A stretch of 64,000 nucleotides of DNA from positions 8,971,152 through 9,035,151 of the forward strand of contig OZ024784.1 of assembly GCA_964017065.1 (NCBI GenBank), written 5' to 3'. The position numbers and the translations under genes are program-made. This document shows, in pieces, positions 22,901 to 36,403 of this stretch. The DNA comes from Haliclona indistincta (taxonomy: Eukaryota > Porifera > Demospongiae > Haplosclerida > Chalinidae). How positions within the stretch are numbered: position 1 is the stretch's first letter; each line of letters opens with the position of its first letter. Under the pieces are notes generated by a model that was not told the DNA's origin, made no database searches, and saw nothing but the letters and a program-made list of their open reading frames with translations.

Positions 22901-25395
22901 GAGTATCGAAAATTCGCTCTGTACGTCTGTGCGCGCTGGAATTTGTAAGCTGTAAACGAAGTTCTTTCCAGAGCAAGCAAGCCAAACTGGAGATAGCAGC
23001 CACAGACCGGTCTATACTGGGCGAGCTCGCTACTCTACGTTAGCTAACACTTCGTGATTGAAGCTTCCTATAATCGATGTATATCGATAGACAAACAAAA
23101 TGCATACTGGAGCATGCCTGTACAAAATACCATTGCTGGAAAATAAAGCTACTTGTAAAGTTATGAATCTCATTAAATTGGCGCACCGCCACCTTAATTG
23201 TAATTGCTTTATTTCTCCAGGAGTGGATCTACTCACAGTTACTCACTACCTCAGAGCCTCTTCATTCAACTCTTCCTCCTCTCATCCAGGAATATGTTCT
23301 TGCCATCCTCCTTCCTTCTCAGTCTTACCGCTCCACCAAGCCCCATCCTTCCACTCCTTCTCAGACACCATTTACTGCTGAAGAGGTCTTGAATATTTTT
23401 AAGCCTAACTTAGATAATGGATCAGGCCAGATGTACCCTATATCCTCTCAACTTCTCATGCTCTACTACACACTATTCTACCAAGACACTTTCCTGTCAA
23501 ACCTCAAGTCTTTGTGTAAGGGTTGACTAATTTTTTTATCTCCCATTCTTTCCTTCCTCAGTGTTCCATTCGGGCTCTTCCTCTCTTCCCAGGGCATACA
23601 GCCCAGCAGTCCTTGTTCAATTACCAGTCAAGCGATTGCTGTTACATGCATGGAAGCACCAAGAGGCCTACTCTACTCTCTATCCCTCTCTTCTTCGATT
23701 GACCACCTCGCATCTTCCTCATCTCTGTCAGGTAGAAGACTGGTTAAAAGAGGAAGAAATAATAAATAGTGAGCCACTATTCTGAGCCTTGTTTGTTATC
23801 TTCTTTTGTCACAAAGGTTCATTGTTTGTTCCTGTATTCAGAATACCACCAGAAAAAGTCACAGTACAGTATACTAGCAATGGTGAGGGCCACCTTGAGT
23901 GCTGTGCGATTTGTATTCTTTCCTAAATTCAGTTCTCCATAACCTTGGGTTGCATCCCTCTAAAGCTCTTCTCCTTCTCAACCACTTGTCATCATTGCCT
24001 GCTTCTTCTCTCCTTCTCTTTTCTCCTGTCCTCACCTCCTCCCTCTCTCTTCTCCTTGACCCTTCTGTGAGCAAGAGATTGCAGCAACTGTACCTCTCCT
24101 TGTGGACTGAGCTTAATTCAGTAGCACCACGAAAGTGAGTACTTGAGCTTCTGGTACTGGGTTACACATGGAACATTAATTGTGTACAGGTTATGGGTGG
24201 AGACAGTGAATGCTTTGAGACCCACCCATCAATCCACTCTACCTAGCTATACTCACCAGCAGTTGATTGAGGACCCTCTTATTGTACTCCGATGCGATAG
24301 TAGGGTCTTCAGGTGTGTGATCACTCTTTTAGCTTGTATGTCTCCGTGATTATATTCTGCTCTAGGTGTCCTCCAGTGTTTGAAATGGTGCTGAGAGTGT
24401 TAGCTGCCTACACATCAGCATCTCGTGCATGGCTCACAGAGCAAGCTCATGTTCAGAACTGCATGGCAGCTGTAGGGAGGGACGGCTCGACAGGAAGACA
24501 AGTGAGCCCTCAGGAGAGAGAAGAACTGAGGATAGCTCTGACAGCTGCTCAAGAGAGTGCCTCCATACAGTTACTGCTTGAAGCATGTATGCCTACACAG
24601 GAGGATAGAAAGGTTGACAGTATTAATTTTGAGAACATAATGATCTCTTCATTGTAGAGTGCCTCTATAGTTGGTTCCCAACTAACCCAACTGAGGGAGA
24701 TACAGTGTCTGGTTTGCTCTTATCTCCATCAAGTGTTTATTGCTGACCCAAACATGGCTAAGCTGGTTCACTTTCAGGGCTACCCACTTCAACTGCTGCC
24801 TATGACAGCCACTGGGATTCCCTCTATGCACATCTGTCTTGACTTCATAGCAGAACTACTTGCACAACCACACCTAGAAAAGCAGGTTGGTGTGGTATTG
24901 TTGTGAATGATTTCAGTTGATAATAATTAATCTGCTCTCTAGCAATTCACAATCCAACTAGCTGCCCATGTGACCCAGCAATACCCATTACCAGAGGCTG
25001 TGGATGTAGTCAAGGACATCTTCAAGCGTCTTCATGTTCTAGCGAATGAAATACCAGCTGACAAGAGAGACACATTTTTCAAACCACTCCTACCAGCTGT
25101 AACGAAATTCTGTCAGACTTTTCCTCCGTTGTGCACAGAAGCCACTGAGCTGCTGCTTCATTTGGGGCGTGTTTGTCTGGTGTCCAAGTGTGATAATATG
25201 TCTCTGACTGATACACACTCTACTCATGATGCATGTGATGATGATACTGTGTTAGGTGAGAGGTCATGTGATCCCACCATGTCACTAGAGGATCAGCTGA
25301 GTGCTGTGGAGTCTGCCTCACTGGTTGAAGGTGTACAGCTGGTGTTCAAACAACTAGTAAACACCTCACTACTACGAGTAGCCACTAAAACTTGA
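19955..25395 (+). CDS. INTS2: Integrator complex subunit 2
   Basis: INTS2 is a core scaffold of Integrator, which cleaves snRNA and paused nascent transcripts at RNA polymerase II in the nucleus. Matching blocks to the animal family run end to end: LRPFLPYLVRI and KEQQLLHKL near the N-terminus, RRSRLVLSELLKILHQ, AELPDLLPV, AGRRRAKAVIDLL, TGYLPVHCILQLMRSK, EEVLNIF, a VEDWLKEEEI block, EDPLIVLRCDSRVFRCPP, ALTAAQESASIQLLLEAC, and the very conserved IADPNMAKLVHFQGYPLQLL with GIPSMHICLDFIAELLAQP. The centre has a long acidic insert (VKVEDDEEEMV, EEEEEMDTE, then Thr/Ser-rich, ~21300-21620). Start 19955 (MQTTKMQQRS) or 19970. About 17 exons; one ~630 bp intron (22590-23219) contains a TTAA-flanked MITE. 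Stop at 25393-25395, followed by AATAAA (~25408). Confidence 0.95.
22609..23197. mobile_element. TTAA-flanked MITE (piggyBac-like signature) in INTS2 intron
   Basis: TTAA (22609-22612) is followed by GGTGGCGGTGC, and the other end reads GCACCGCCACC then TTAA (23194-23197). A terminal inverted repeat with a TTAA target duplication is the signature of piggyBac-type transposition. A second nested inverted pair lies inside: GCGCACAGACATACAGAGCG (~22802) and CGCTCTGTACGTCTGTGCGC (~22915-22934), each next to a copy of GAATTTTCG/CGAAAATTC. There is no transposase, so it is non-autonomous. It fills nearly the whole intron between exons ending VSVK and starting EWIYSQ. Confidence 0.8.
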
Positions 25396-25541
25396 CACAT
25401 TTCACACAATAAAATTTTAATAAGACCAAGTTATTTCATTGTACATTTTCCTGATAAAGTCATAATAGAGTAGAATTTGAGTTGCCTGCAACTTGTGTTA
25501 AAGGGGAATATACTCTGGCACTATAAACAGAGCATAAAAAA
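25396..25541. other. Convergent gap between INTS2 and ZC3H3
   Basis: A 146 bp AT-rich intergenic stretch carrying CACAATAAAATTT (~25404), the likely INTS2 polyadenylation signal. Nothing else is seen. Confidence 0.6.
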
Positions 25542-28141
25542 TTAATTGATATTATTTATTGTAGACAAACCTTTGTCAGTATCTAATGGAATAAATTCAA
25601 GTTGTGTTGGTGTGATAAGGGGACCATCATAAACCATCTGCATGTTCTGAATTCGCAACCTTTTGCTCTCCAGCCTGCGCCTTATCCTCTTGAATGCTAA
25701 TGGTTCCTTTGTATCTGGGATTGTTCTTCTGTGAGAAATCTTGCTTTGAGCACCATCCTCAGATCCAGAACTTTTTTGTGGTCGCTTGTAGTGCCGCAAA
25801 GGACAGGCTTTTCCTCTTGGACACTCACCTGTCTGGTTGAAGTCTGGACAATACAATACATGTTTCTTTCTGCACTATACAAAGGAAGTAGTGATCAGAT
25901 CAAATCCAAATTTAGTATGTATAATTATTGCTCTACCTCTTCTCCCAATGGACAAAATCCTTTGAGGAAATCAGGACACAGCTCAGCATCCCTGTCCACA
26001 TTGACATGAAGGTATGGACAGCCCTCTCTTACGCACAGACCTCGAAGAAAGAATGAACATACCGGCATCTGATGGAAAGAAGAAGTGTGAGAAAGTTAGA
26101 AGAGTTTAGATTTTACTTTTTCTTTTGACAGGTTATGAGAGAAGGGGCACTCTTCGTCTGTTTTGTCACACTTGCCTTTCATAAACCTACACAACATAAT
26201 TATGAGCATGTGTATGGTACAACAGCTGTTTTGTTTACTTGCTGCATAAGGCAATTCTTTTTGGATCATGTACAAACCGGCACTTGTCTCCTCTGTTGCA
26301 CCGACCTAATGATGAGTGATGAGAAGATGACACAAGCTAGCACTTCATACTAACCAAATCGATTGTAGTAAGTACAGAATTGTTCCTCCTTTCTCTTACT
26401 AGTCTGCTTGGCTAGCCACACTCTATTGACACTTCTCTGGACAACACGACTGAGTACACACAACAAGTTGATGTAGTACTGAAATACAATGCTTTTCACC
26501 TCGCTAATTTTCTTTTAATAGATGATAGCCTTGTACTTGAGGGCAGTCGTGTTCGCTTAGGAGATGGGGTTTTGAAATCCACGTGACCATTGGAACCATC
26601 AGAAATCAACTTGCATCCTTCAATTGATAATCTTTTTCTCTTCGCTCTTTCTCTACTTGCACTCAAACTCCTTCTCTTTTTCTTTCTACTGCTACAAGGT
26701 GTCTCGCCAGCTGAGGATCGTCTCCTCTTCTTTGACACTGGTGTTTCACTAGTCAGCTTACTTGCCACCCACTGACGATTACCCTGTCTAGTTTTCACCT
26801 CACGTCCCTTCATTACTCCTGTTGGTACACTAGTGGCTGCTGCTGCTGTTGGCACACTAGTGGCTGCTGCTGTTGATGTCCATACTTTGTGAACTGATTG
26901 CTTGCTTCTTGCTACTGGTGTATTTGATGACTGTTTCAACAAGTAGCTTCGTCTCCTACATTAAAGCAACCTAACATGAACATTGCTGGATATACAGCTG
27001 TCATAATTTTGATAGCACAAACACATAGGCCATGATAGTACCTTTGTGAGAAGCTTGTAGGAGTTGTTCTAGGTGATGCAATTCTGATCTGCATGGTCAT
27101 GGAACAGAGTTGGGCAAGGATGCTATTGTCATGAGCTTACCAGCTTGTACCTTCTCACAATAAAAGGAGACAGTGAGAAACCTCCTCGCTGAGAGCTGCT
27201 GCCGATGGATCTTAGTCTCTTCCTTGGTTTGCTGGCAGAGGAAGGATCTTTTTTGTTCTCACTAGTATCCTGTTTCTTATCCGGAGAAGCATTGTGTCTC
27301 CACAGCAGTTGAGACTTGTCTGGTAAAGTGCGCTGTGATCTGTGAGACAATAATAAAGATCAAACAGTGCCTTAGGGTAATTCAAATATGACCACAAACA
27401 GTAAAATGATCAAATATTTGTCTGCCTTGTGAGGTCATATGATATCATTACCAGCTGTGAAATATGTTGGTATGTGTGCCAAACTATCCATGATGGTTAT
27501 TAGTTAAGAACATAATTATTTTTCGACTACTGTCCCACAAACACACCTGCTTGACTTGCTGCTTGTCACAGAGACCTGCTCTGATGAACTGATCCTTAAA
27601 GCACTACTAGCACACGTATTTGTGCTTGGGATAGAAGTTTGAGAGTGCCTGGGAACAAAAACTTTGTTGCCAAACTTTAAGTGTCTCTTGCGCAGCTGAG
27701 AAGCTGTAGCAGCAGTGGTGTGACTGGTATTTTGTGAGGTACTGGAGATAGTGTGGGCTGTGATACTGCCAGGGTTGCTCCATGATGGTGCTAGGACCAC
27801 TCGTCTCGGAGTTCCTTTGGGACTGGATGCAACAAAATGGAAGACTAGTACACGTATGACAAAGCCAACACACACACACCTGCTGAAGTTCCCAGGTTTC
27901 ATAGTAGTAAGTGAGGCAATTTGTCTGCTAGATACGGTACTGGAAGCAGTAGACGACCTTTGAGAGACCACAGGAGAATGACTTGTCTTGTCCTTTTGTA
28001 GTTTCTGTATTGCCTTGTGTGCATCTATGAGGCCTAAAACACGTTTAATAACTCGCGCATGCGTTCGCTGATTCAGCGAGTGACTCACGGGTAAGGTACT
28101 GCACCTCTTTGCGCAGTTTCTCTTCAGCCTCGGTGTCCATG
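25542..28141 (-). CDS. ZC3H3: Zinc finger CCCH protein ZC3H3 (Smicl-like)
   Basis: Nuclear CCCH protein that in flies and vertebrates aids mRNA polyadenylation/export. The N-terminus MDTEAEEKLRKEVQYLT joins across the first intron to GLIDAHKAIQKLQ, which matches the human start (IRLLQGLIDDYKTL). A long basic Ser/Thr/Lys-rich linker follows (27900-26500; e.g. KKRRRSSAGETPCSSRKKKR). Five CCCH fingers are read near the C-terminus: FCTYYNRFG-CNRGDKCRFVH (26390-26260), a CxxTDxxCPFSH finger, PVCSFFLRGLC, ELCPDFLKGFCP, and YCPDFNQTGECPRGKACPLRH (25850-25790). The tail to 25542 has RIRRRLESKRLR. Start is the ATG at ~28141, with upstream ATGs in the same frame judged less likely. Eight to ten exons. 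It is convergent with INTS2. Confidence 0.88.
28054..28066. promoter_or_regulatory. NRF1-like palindrome in ZC3H3 first intron
   Basis: CGCGCATGCGTT matches the NRF1 consensus core GCGCATGCG. It lies just inside intron 1, within ~90 bp of the start codon. The match is by eye only. Confidence 0.35.
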
Positions 28142-28403
28142 GCCATTGAGCTCGCTCGAGCGCTTTGCCCAATGTCAAAGTAACGCGCGGAACTAACCGG
28201 GTTAAATTTTATTAATAGGCGTGGCTGTAATTCAATCATGCATGATTCATGATCTGCATTGCATGATCAAGTTCAGTACTAAAACTCAACATCATAATAA
28301 AATTATGGCAACATTGCTAATGAAAGTAGTCCTGGTTAAAATGTAGATAAAACTGACAGTTATGTGTATGCACCACATCATGGGTGCAGCCGATCACTAG
28401 CTG

Positions 28404-29772
28404 TTATACTGGTGACCTAGTAAACTCCTTAGACTTCTTGCGATGAGGAGTTTTTGCAGAAGTGGGTGGAGAAAGGGTTAATTTCTGAGCTTTCAAATCA
28501 GCAGTCAGCTGGACCAGATCTGCTATGTACCTGTACCAAAGCAACTCATTCAAGTACGCACGAGTACCACTTGATATTGATAAGCTTACTTCTCTTTCAA
28601 TGATGTGTAATACTGAGTAATATCAGCAATGGTCATTTCCAGTACGTCCTGGTAGCGTATCTGAAAAAATGAAGCAAGTAAGAGAAAAGAAAATATTACC
28701 GTAACCCACTTACTTGCCAGACAGAAGCAGCTCTCCTTGCAAAACATTTTCCATTCTCGTCCAGGAAAATTGGCTTCAGCATAGGAACTGGCCCAGGAAT
28801 AGAAATGGGAAACGATGATGTAGGTTTTACCTCTATTTCTATCACATAGCGCGGGAAAATGAATCCCTTTAAACAAGATAAGTATGATTTAAGTAACTAC
28901 ATCAAGAATAATAGGTACCTTCTGTGTTAAAGCATAAGCTTTACTCTTGCACCAGCAGTTCCTAGCTGTTCGAATTGAATGAGGCTGAGAGTTGATGACA
29001 GTTTTGTCCTTACTAAGAAAATATAAGTTTTAACTTAATACTTAATTTTCAGTATAACTAACTTGTTCGGGACTTGAGCTGTGCGGTTTCCAATCACAGG
29101 AGTGAACATCAACTGAAATCAAGAACAGCTAGTATAACTAGTATAATAACTATGTCTATAGCCGCTGTCTATAGCTATAGTAAACCACAATGAATAATGA
29201 GCAAGAGACTATCATCACATCTGTGGCAGCTACAGTAAACAATCACAAACCTCAACTAGCTTATGACAATGTGTGAGGACTACCTTTAGCAAGCAGCTTG
29301 GGATAGGAGGATTGTAACGCTGGCACAGATCTTCCAGCACAACTTGGATATGTTCTCTCTGGTGTGATTAAAGGTTAGAACAATCAACATAACATAGTGT
29401 AAAACGGCAATCCAACCTGGTAAGCTGATAACGCAATCCCCAACACTTCTCCTCTGTCTTCGACTCCAAGAAACACAGTACCGCCTTTTCCAGTATTGAG
29501 AAAACCATTTATAGCTCTGAACGACAAACGTATGTGGACATAATTATGATTTTTTTTGCTACAGAGCAACACTACCTCGAGATAGCTCGTCTCCGACCCT
29601 TGCAGGCTACCGGAATTTCTTCCTCTGTGAAACTCAAGTGCATCTTGAATTCGTTTCGTTCGTCTTCATCAAAAGGGAATGTCTCGTTTTGTACATAGTA
29701 GGAGGCTTTGGAAATTTCAGCTAGAGACCGTGACGGTGTACTCGGCAATTTTTTCTCAGTTGCGGATTCCAT
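28404..29772 (-). CDS. Schlafen-like protein with AlbA_2 (divergent AAA_4) domain
   Basis: A protein of roughly 320-340 aa from about nine exons. Exon 1 starts at 29772 (MESATEKKLPS) and contains DERNEFKMHLSF. The next exon has AINGFLNTGKGGTVFLGVED followed by RGEVLGI; together these are the hallmark of the Schlafen/AlbA_2 core (E-x-K, then A-F-x-N-T-x-G-G-x-x-x-I-G-V-x-D-x-G). Later exons read REHIQVVLEDLCQRYNPPIP, PRYVIEIEVKPT and KCFARRAASVWQ (resembling the Y-x-R-R-x-A-S segment of SLFNL1), and the end is Lys/Ser rich (HRKKSKEFTRSPV-stop). It matches the short Schlafen-like (SLFNL1) type without the helicase half of long Schlafens. Family activity in mammals includes tRNA/rRNA cleavage; whether this one is a nuclease cannot be told from sequence alone. 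Confidence 0.8.
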
Positions 29773-29968
29773 AGAGAAACTGCGCAGGCACTACATGTAC
29801 AAAAGTAACTATCGTCAGTCGCACTCTGTGATACAATAGCACGTGGGCAAACACGCCCAGCATTGCGCAATAGACTATATATAAGCCGATAAAGCGTGGG
29901 CGCGCTTCGCGGCGCTTGCGGCTTGTATAGAGATTATTTCAGGACTATAAATTTTTTATTATTAAATA

Positions 29969-31543
29969 TCACTTTTTACTTCTGGATGATTTTGACTTTT
30001 TCTTGACTTTTGAGTCCATAGCACCACCATCCTGAGAGGAACAGCACACCGTAATAATGAGCTCCTCCCACTACTGACATTATGTACATGTACAACTACA
30101 AGCTTGTACAAGTAGCATATGCTGGTTCATGGTGTAATACATTGTTTACTGGAAGAGAGCAGGTCTGGTACAATGAATGGGTAATACAGCAGGTGTTGTT
30201 ATCATGTACATGAACTCTGTTAGGTCAAGAAATTTACTTTTCCAATTTTTGTTTCCTGTAGCAGTATTCTAGCTGCATTGTTGATGTGTTTAAATCGATC
30301 TGGGCCCAATTGTATACCACCATACCTGTCGATAAATTATTAGAAGCAAGGTCGATCGATATTCTTGCACATACCATCTAGTGATGACCACCATTACATT
30401 CATAACATCCATTATCTGCAAAGTGACATTTAATATCTAGTACATGTACATGTATACCCAACATGCACCTGTAGCAGATGTAGCAATCTACCACCAGCAG
30501 CTGTCTCTCCATCATCATCACAGTCTTGAACAAGTGCCCTCTTCCTTGGATCTTGCAATCTGTCAGATCAAACCAATGTTAATTCTTCTACTCAGTACCT
30601 AGCTCACCTATATGCTAGAATGTTGTGTGTTGCAGAAGCAATCTTTTTATTTTCTTTCAACAAGGTTAAACCGATTTCTACCTGTTTGTAATTATAATCA
30701 ACCCTGATTATTTGCAGGATATTAATTGCACCTCCTCTGTTGTTCGAACTACTGCAGCATGTGCTTGAAATGTGCTCCTGCGATCAGTAATTGGCTCTCC
30801 GTGTACCCACTCTGGAGGATCCAAGTAGACTATCGTGTGACTCCTATCATGTGAGATGTTCTTTTGTGGAGCATCCCTAGTGCTGGGGCTAGTATTTTCA
30901 GTTGTCTGAGCCGTAGAAGCAAGTTGTTCATTATCTGGGACTGGAGAAGAATGAAACAATGAACCACCAGCAAATAGTCTTACTGGGTCTTGGTGCCTTT
31001 GATTCCAAGTATTCTCTGATCCACTCAATCCATTGATACAGCACCACCTCTCCCTTACTAGTCATGCACTGCTACAATGCATCATTCTATTATCGTTGCT
31101 TCAGAATACCTGAACATTGTCTCGATTGTAGTAGATACTTCTCTCACATCGTCTACAGCTAGGTGAATACATCTGCCAGCATGATACAGTATGCCCACAA
31201 TCAACTGTCAGTGAGCGGTTGAGACTCACTTTATTTCAAATACTGGTGGAGATTGGCTAGGGTAATCATCTGGAAACATGAACTACAAAATAAGTAATTA
31301 TTTTTTTTTTTGGAATTTATGCAACCAACGCACCTCGAACTGAGCAAATAATCCACTGTCGTCTCCGGTTTTTATAGTGACACAATGACTTCCATTTTCT
31401 TCATCTATCTTCAAGTCATCCTCGTAAATTGCCTTCAGAGCCTCTAGCTCTTCAGCCTAGATAGAATAAGTTCATAATAGTTCCGTGCTGCATCGCGCTG
31501 GTAGCCAGCAGCAGGTACTAACTTGTGCTGTAAAGTTGTCCAT
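29969..31543 (-). CDS. IMPACT: IMPACT homologue (RWD + UPF0029 domains), GCN2 regulator
   Basis: IMPACT/Yih1 competes with GCN2 for GCN1 and so restrains eIF2-alpha phosphorylation. The start ATG is at 31543 (MDNFTAQAEELEALKAIYED), which opens an RWD domain with PDDYPSQSPPVFEI (~31280). A Ser/Thr-rich linker follows (30960-30840). The UPF0029/IMPACT domain is very well conserved: DRRSTFQAHAAVV, LLKENKKIASATHNILAYR, QDCDDDGETAAGGRLLHLLQ, VMVVITRWYGGIQLGPDRFK and HINNAARILL. A Lys/Ser-rich tail ends SKVKKKSKSSRSKK-stop. About ten exons. The start codon lies only ~37 bp after the UBE2T stop on the same strand. Confidence 0.95.
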
Positions 31544-31579
31544 TGTTCATTCATTATTATGAAGCCCCGCCTAGTTATT

Positions 31580-32245
<666 letters not shown>

Positions 32246-32325
32246 TTTCTAGGCGGGGCGCAATAAATTAATAAGAATTATTAATTTTTACTAGTATTAT
32301 TCATTGTGTCATATTATTCATTGTG

Positions 32326-33709
<1,384 letters not shown>

Positions 33710-34001
33710 GAGCACCTCAGTTTTACATCAACCATGCATGTGATAAGTATAGGCGTGGTTTCAGAGTTTCAATTCGCGCTCGAATTCGCGAGCAGCGCGT
33801 GAGGCGAGCTAGGAGGGCCGGAGAGCGTGCACGCGCGAGGAAGAGGCCTCGGGTAAGCCAGCAAGAGTCAGCTGCCTTGCACCCACCATTGTGAAATAAG
33901 TAAGTCCATACTATTATTCTTTTAGCTAATTGTGTTGGTATCATTATTTTCCAACATGCAAGTTGTGGGCGAGTGCTTGTTACTGCAAAGAAACACGTGG
34001 C
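33710..34001. promoter_or_regulatory. POLR2C/RTRAF divergent promoter region
   Basis: A ~290 bp spacer with a CpG-rich block (GCGCTCGAATTCGCGAGC, a palindrome at ~33776-33793; CACGCGCGAGG at ~33830). The segment 33870-33900 could be a 5' UTR exon of RTRAF, since GTGAAATAAGTAAGT (~33890) resembles a splice donor. Shared promoter function is inferred. Confidence 0.45.
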
Positions 34002-34805
34002 ATGGCGCAGAATAGATCCCGCCTCTTTCAAAGAAAGCTGCAGGCACTGGACTACCACGCATCCAACAACATCGACATCACTAATCCCGAGGACTTGCGG
34101 GCTCTCGTTATTTGGTTGGAGGACCAAAAAATTCGTCAATGGAAGATAGAGGAGCGTGTTGAACTCAGAAGCAATACAGGAACTAACTGGAGAGCCACTT
34201 TCAAAAAATACTTGAACCATCTTGAGTGCCCATATAACCTGGATACCAATCTCAATGCTACTGTCGACTGGTTGCTAGGGGTTGCTGTTCGTTATGACTA
34301 CAATGATGCTGCCAAGGAACACACAGAGCTACGACATGGTCTGATAAAGAAAGGACCACCTCAGCCATCTTCTGCTGGAGGAAAAACCTCAGCACTGGAT
34401 ATTGACCCTAAAGAGGAGTTATTCCAGCGAGGTGTTGAAGCACTAGCTAAGATACTAGAGGTTACACGTCACCCTGACACTACAGTCCTGCTAGCTGCCT
34501 GCCGTATTGTGATACAGGAGAAGCTGTCTGAGGAGGCTATACGGACTGCAAAGGAACAAGCAGCAAATAAATCAAAAGGAACGCAGCAAACCACTAAAAG
34601 CCCTAAGCATTTCAAAATAACTCCCAAGGAATGTGGATTCGATATTGGTGATCCTGTGTTGTCTGAGGCAGCTAAAGTGCTCCGACTTCTTCACCTCCAG
34701 GAGCTACGTGTGTTACAAACAGACATAAACCGGATGATAGTGTCACTTCAGGCGCTTACAGCAGACCCAAAAACCAACCAATCATTAGGAAAAGTGGGAA
34801 AATAA
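34002..34805 (+). CDS. RTRAF: RTRAF / hCLE (C14orf166), RNA transcription, translation and transport factor
   Basis: A single-exon coding frame of ~267 aa. RTRAF is part of the tRNA-splicing ligase complex (with RTCB, DDX1) and cap-binding assemblies. Diagnostic segments: LFQRKLQALDYHASNN, VIWLEDQKIRQWKIEER, WLLGVAVRYDYNDAAK, FQRGVEALAKILEV, LGFD-like CGFDIGDPVLSEAAKVLRLL, and the C-terminal coiled coil HLQELRVLQTDINRMIV ending LGKVGK-stop (human LGKVGR). Start chosen at 34002 (MAQNRSRLFQRKL); an in-frame ATG at 33930 would add 24 residues with no family match. Convergent with SLX9, with 71 bp between stops. Confidence 0.95.
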   Translation: MAQNRSRLFQRKLQALDYHASNNIDITNPEDLRALVIWLEDQKIRQWKIEERVELRSNTGTNWRATFKKYLNHLECPYNLDTNLNATVDWLLGVAVRYDYNDAAKEHTELRHGLIKKGPPQPSSAGGKTSALDIDPKEELFQRGVEALAKILEVTRHPDTTVLLAACRIVIQEKLSEEAIRTAKEQAANKSKGTQQTTKSPKHFKITPKECGFDIGDPVLSEAAKVLRLLHLQELRVLQTDINRMIVSLQALTADPKTNQSLGKVGK

Positions 34806-34876
34806 TGACTTGTTCATAAGTGTGTGATATTTCATGTGATTTACAAATTTTTGCACAACAATATTATCGAAGTTGG

Positions 34877-35949
34877 CTATATCTTTTTTAGTGCAGTTGC
34901 ATTTTTTATATGCTGTGTAATAGTGTCAAGAGGATTAGCCTTGAATGCTGGGTGTAACAACACCTGCTGAAAATGATCCACTTCACTGAGTCTATAGAAA
35001 AAACGTCGTGAGAGAATTATATACAGCAAGAAAATGCATACACTGTAACAGCCTTGACATCATTCTGAGAATGCACTGGTTTCTTCCTAATCATAAGAAA
35101 AGTTAGTTTACAAGTGAGTAGCTATGACATCACAAACTAAAATTACGAAGAGTTTCTACCATAAGTGCCTAATTCTACACAATTGTAAAATGCTCACCTC
35201 ATTCAGAAACAATGCTACACCCATTTTCACATTACAAACTCAAGCAGGCTAAGGATACCAACGAAGCACCGCTGGTTGCCTGATAAGAGTTGACTGATGC
35301 AAGTCAGTTTTTTCTATGTATTTCTATGTAACAGTGCTGCTTCGTTAGCGTCTCAGCCTTGTCCTATTTTTAATAATGCAACACTATTGTAACATTTTAA
35401 AGTTTCTGAACGAGGTGAGAGTTTACGTCATAAACATTTATAGCCTGAAGCACCTTGATACAGGCTCAATAGATGGCACAGATATGGTTGAAAGAGCTGT
35501 TACTAAAGGTTGTAAGTCTCCTACAATCACTGTCTTCTCTCGTTCTTTTGTTGCTTGAATAGAATTCTTAGTAAATTTGACGGCTTTCATTTCTGTTGTG
35601 TACATACATGTGCAACATTAATACTTATGGTCAGGTTGCTTATGGTTACTCATAACATACTTTGCAACCATTGCTCGCGCCGCTGCTTTCGCCTGTCTTT
35701 CTTTTTCAATGGAGGATCACTGTTTGTGTCTTGTCTGGCTCTAACGTCCGCTTTCGGCTGATCTAAATGAACAAATGAAATTTTCTCCAAAATTTCTTTT
35801 GGGATTGGCACGTCAATTGTCTAGTAAAACATAATAAGAAATTACAATAATCATTAAGGTAATCTCTTCACCTCATGATCGCAGATTTTAGGAGCTATAA
35901 TGTGATGTTTTCGTTTCTTCATTTTGCCAAAGCCAGAATTAACAGCCAT
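34877..35949 (-). CDS. SLX9: SLX9 / FAM207A ribosome biogenesis factor
   Basis: A small nucleolar protein implicated in 40S subunit maturation/export in yeast. Five short exons. MAVNSGFGKMKKRKHHIIAP starts at 35949. TIDVPIPKEILEKISF follows. KKKDRRKQRREQWLQS matches the strongest family block (human KKEKMKLRREQWLQK). KTVIVGDLQPLVTALS matches ATVVVGDLHPLRDAL. The last exon has FQQVLLHPAFKANPLDTI, as in human FQELLASPAYRASPLVAI, and ends ATALKKI-stop at 34877. Intron sequences include a poorly conserved ~200 bp stretch at 35215-35420 without visible features. Recognition rests on these blocks; exon borders were placed at GT/AG sites. Confidence 0.85.
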
Positions 35950-36058
35950 CTTTACTATGATGCTCCGCCTCTTGAAACGTGATCGTGACGCAATGAGTTT
36001 ATATTTTACATTATAGATCTACGCACTTTTCTATTATTACACGATCAATAATTATGTA

Positions 36059-36403
36059 TTAATCTTCTAGAGCCTTTTTTGTTTGTTCCAGTCTCTTTTC
36101 CTCCAATTCTACAAGGTTGTTTAGTGTTTCTTTAGAAATGAAATACTCTCCATTGTCTAGCAGGAACTCGCCTCCTGTTGGTGAGTTATTTAAGTCAGTT
36201 CTAACTACGATTGGTCGGACAAGAACGTGTTCCTTGACTGATATTAGCATGTTGTTCACCGATGGTATATTCTTGTGAATCACTGGTCGATGCATTTTAG
36301 TTAATCCCAGGGCTTGTAAAGTTCTCTTGGTCCAGTAGGGTTTGCCAATACCACTACGAATTAGCTTAACCAGATGAAGCTTGGGAACAGCTTTGGTTGC
36401 CAT
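36059..36403 (-). CDS. MRPL30: Mitochondrial large ribosomal subunit protein uL30m
   Basis: A single-exon protein of ~114 aa. [26 protein letters not shown] is the L30 signature (V-x-L-x-R-S-x-I-G-x-P, then T-L-x-A-L-G-L), followed by [18 protein letters not shown], where L30 proteins carry the N-T-P/I-x-G-M segment. The C-terminal extension [16 protein letters not shown] is typical of the animal mitochondrial form. Start MATKAVPKL at 36403; an ATG at 36421 is in frame. Divergent from the E2F gene (start 36523) across ~120 bp. Confidence 0.9.
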   Translation of the reverse strand: MATKAVPKLHLVKLIRSGIGKPYWTKRTLQALGLTKMHRPVIHKNIPSVNNMLISVKEHVLVRPIVVRTDLNNSPTGGEFLLDNGEYFISKETLNNLVELEEKRLEQTKKALED

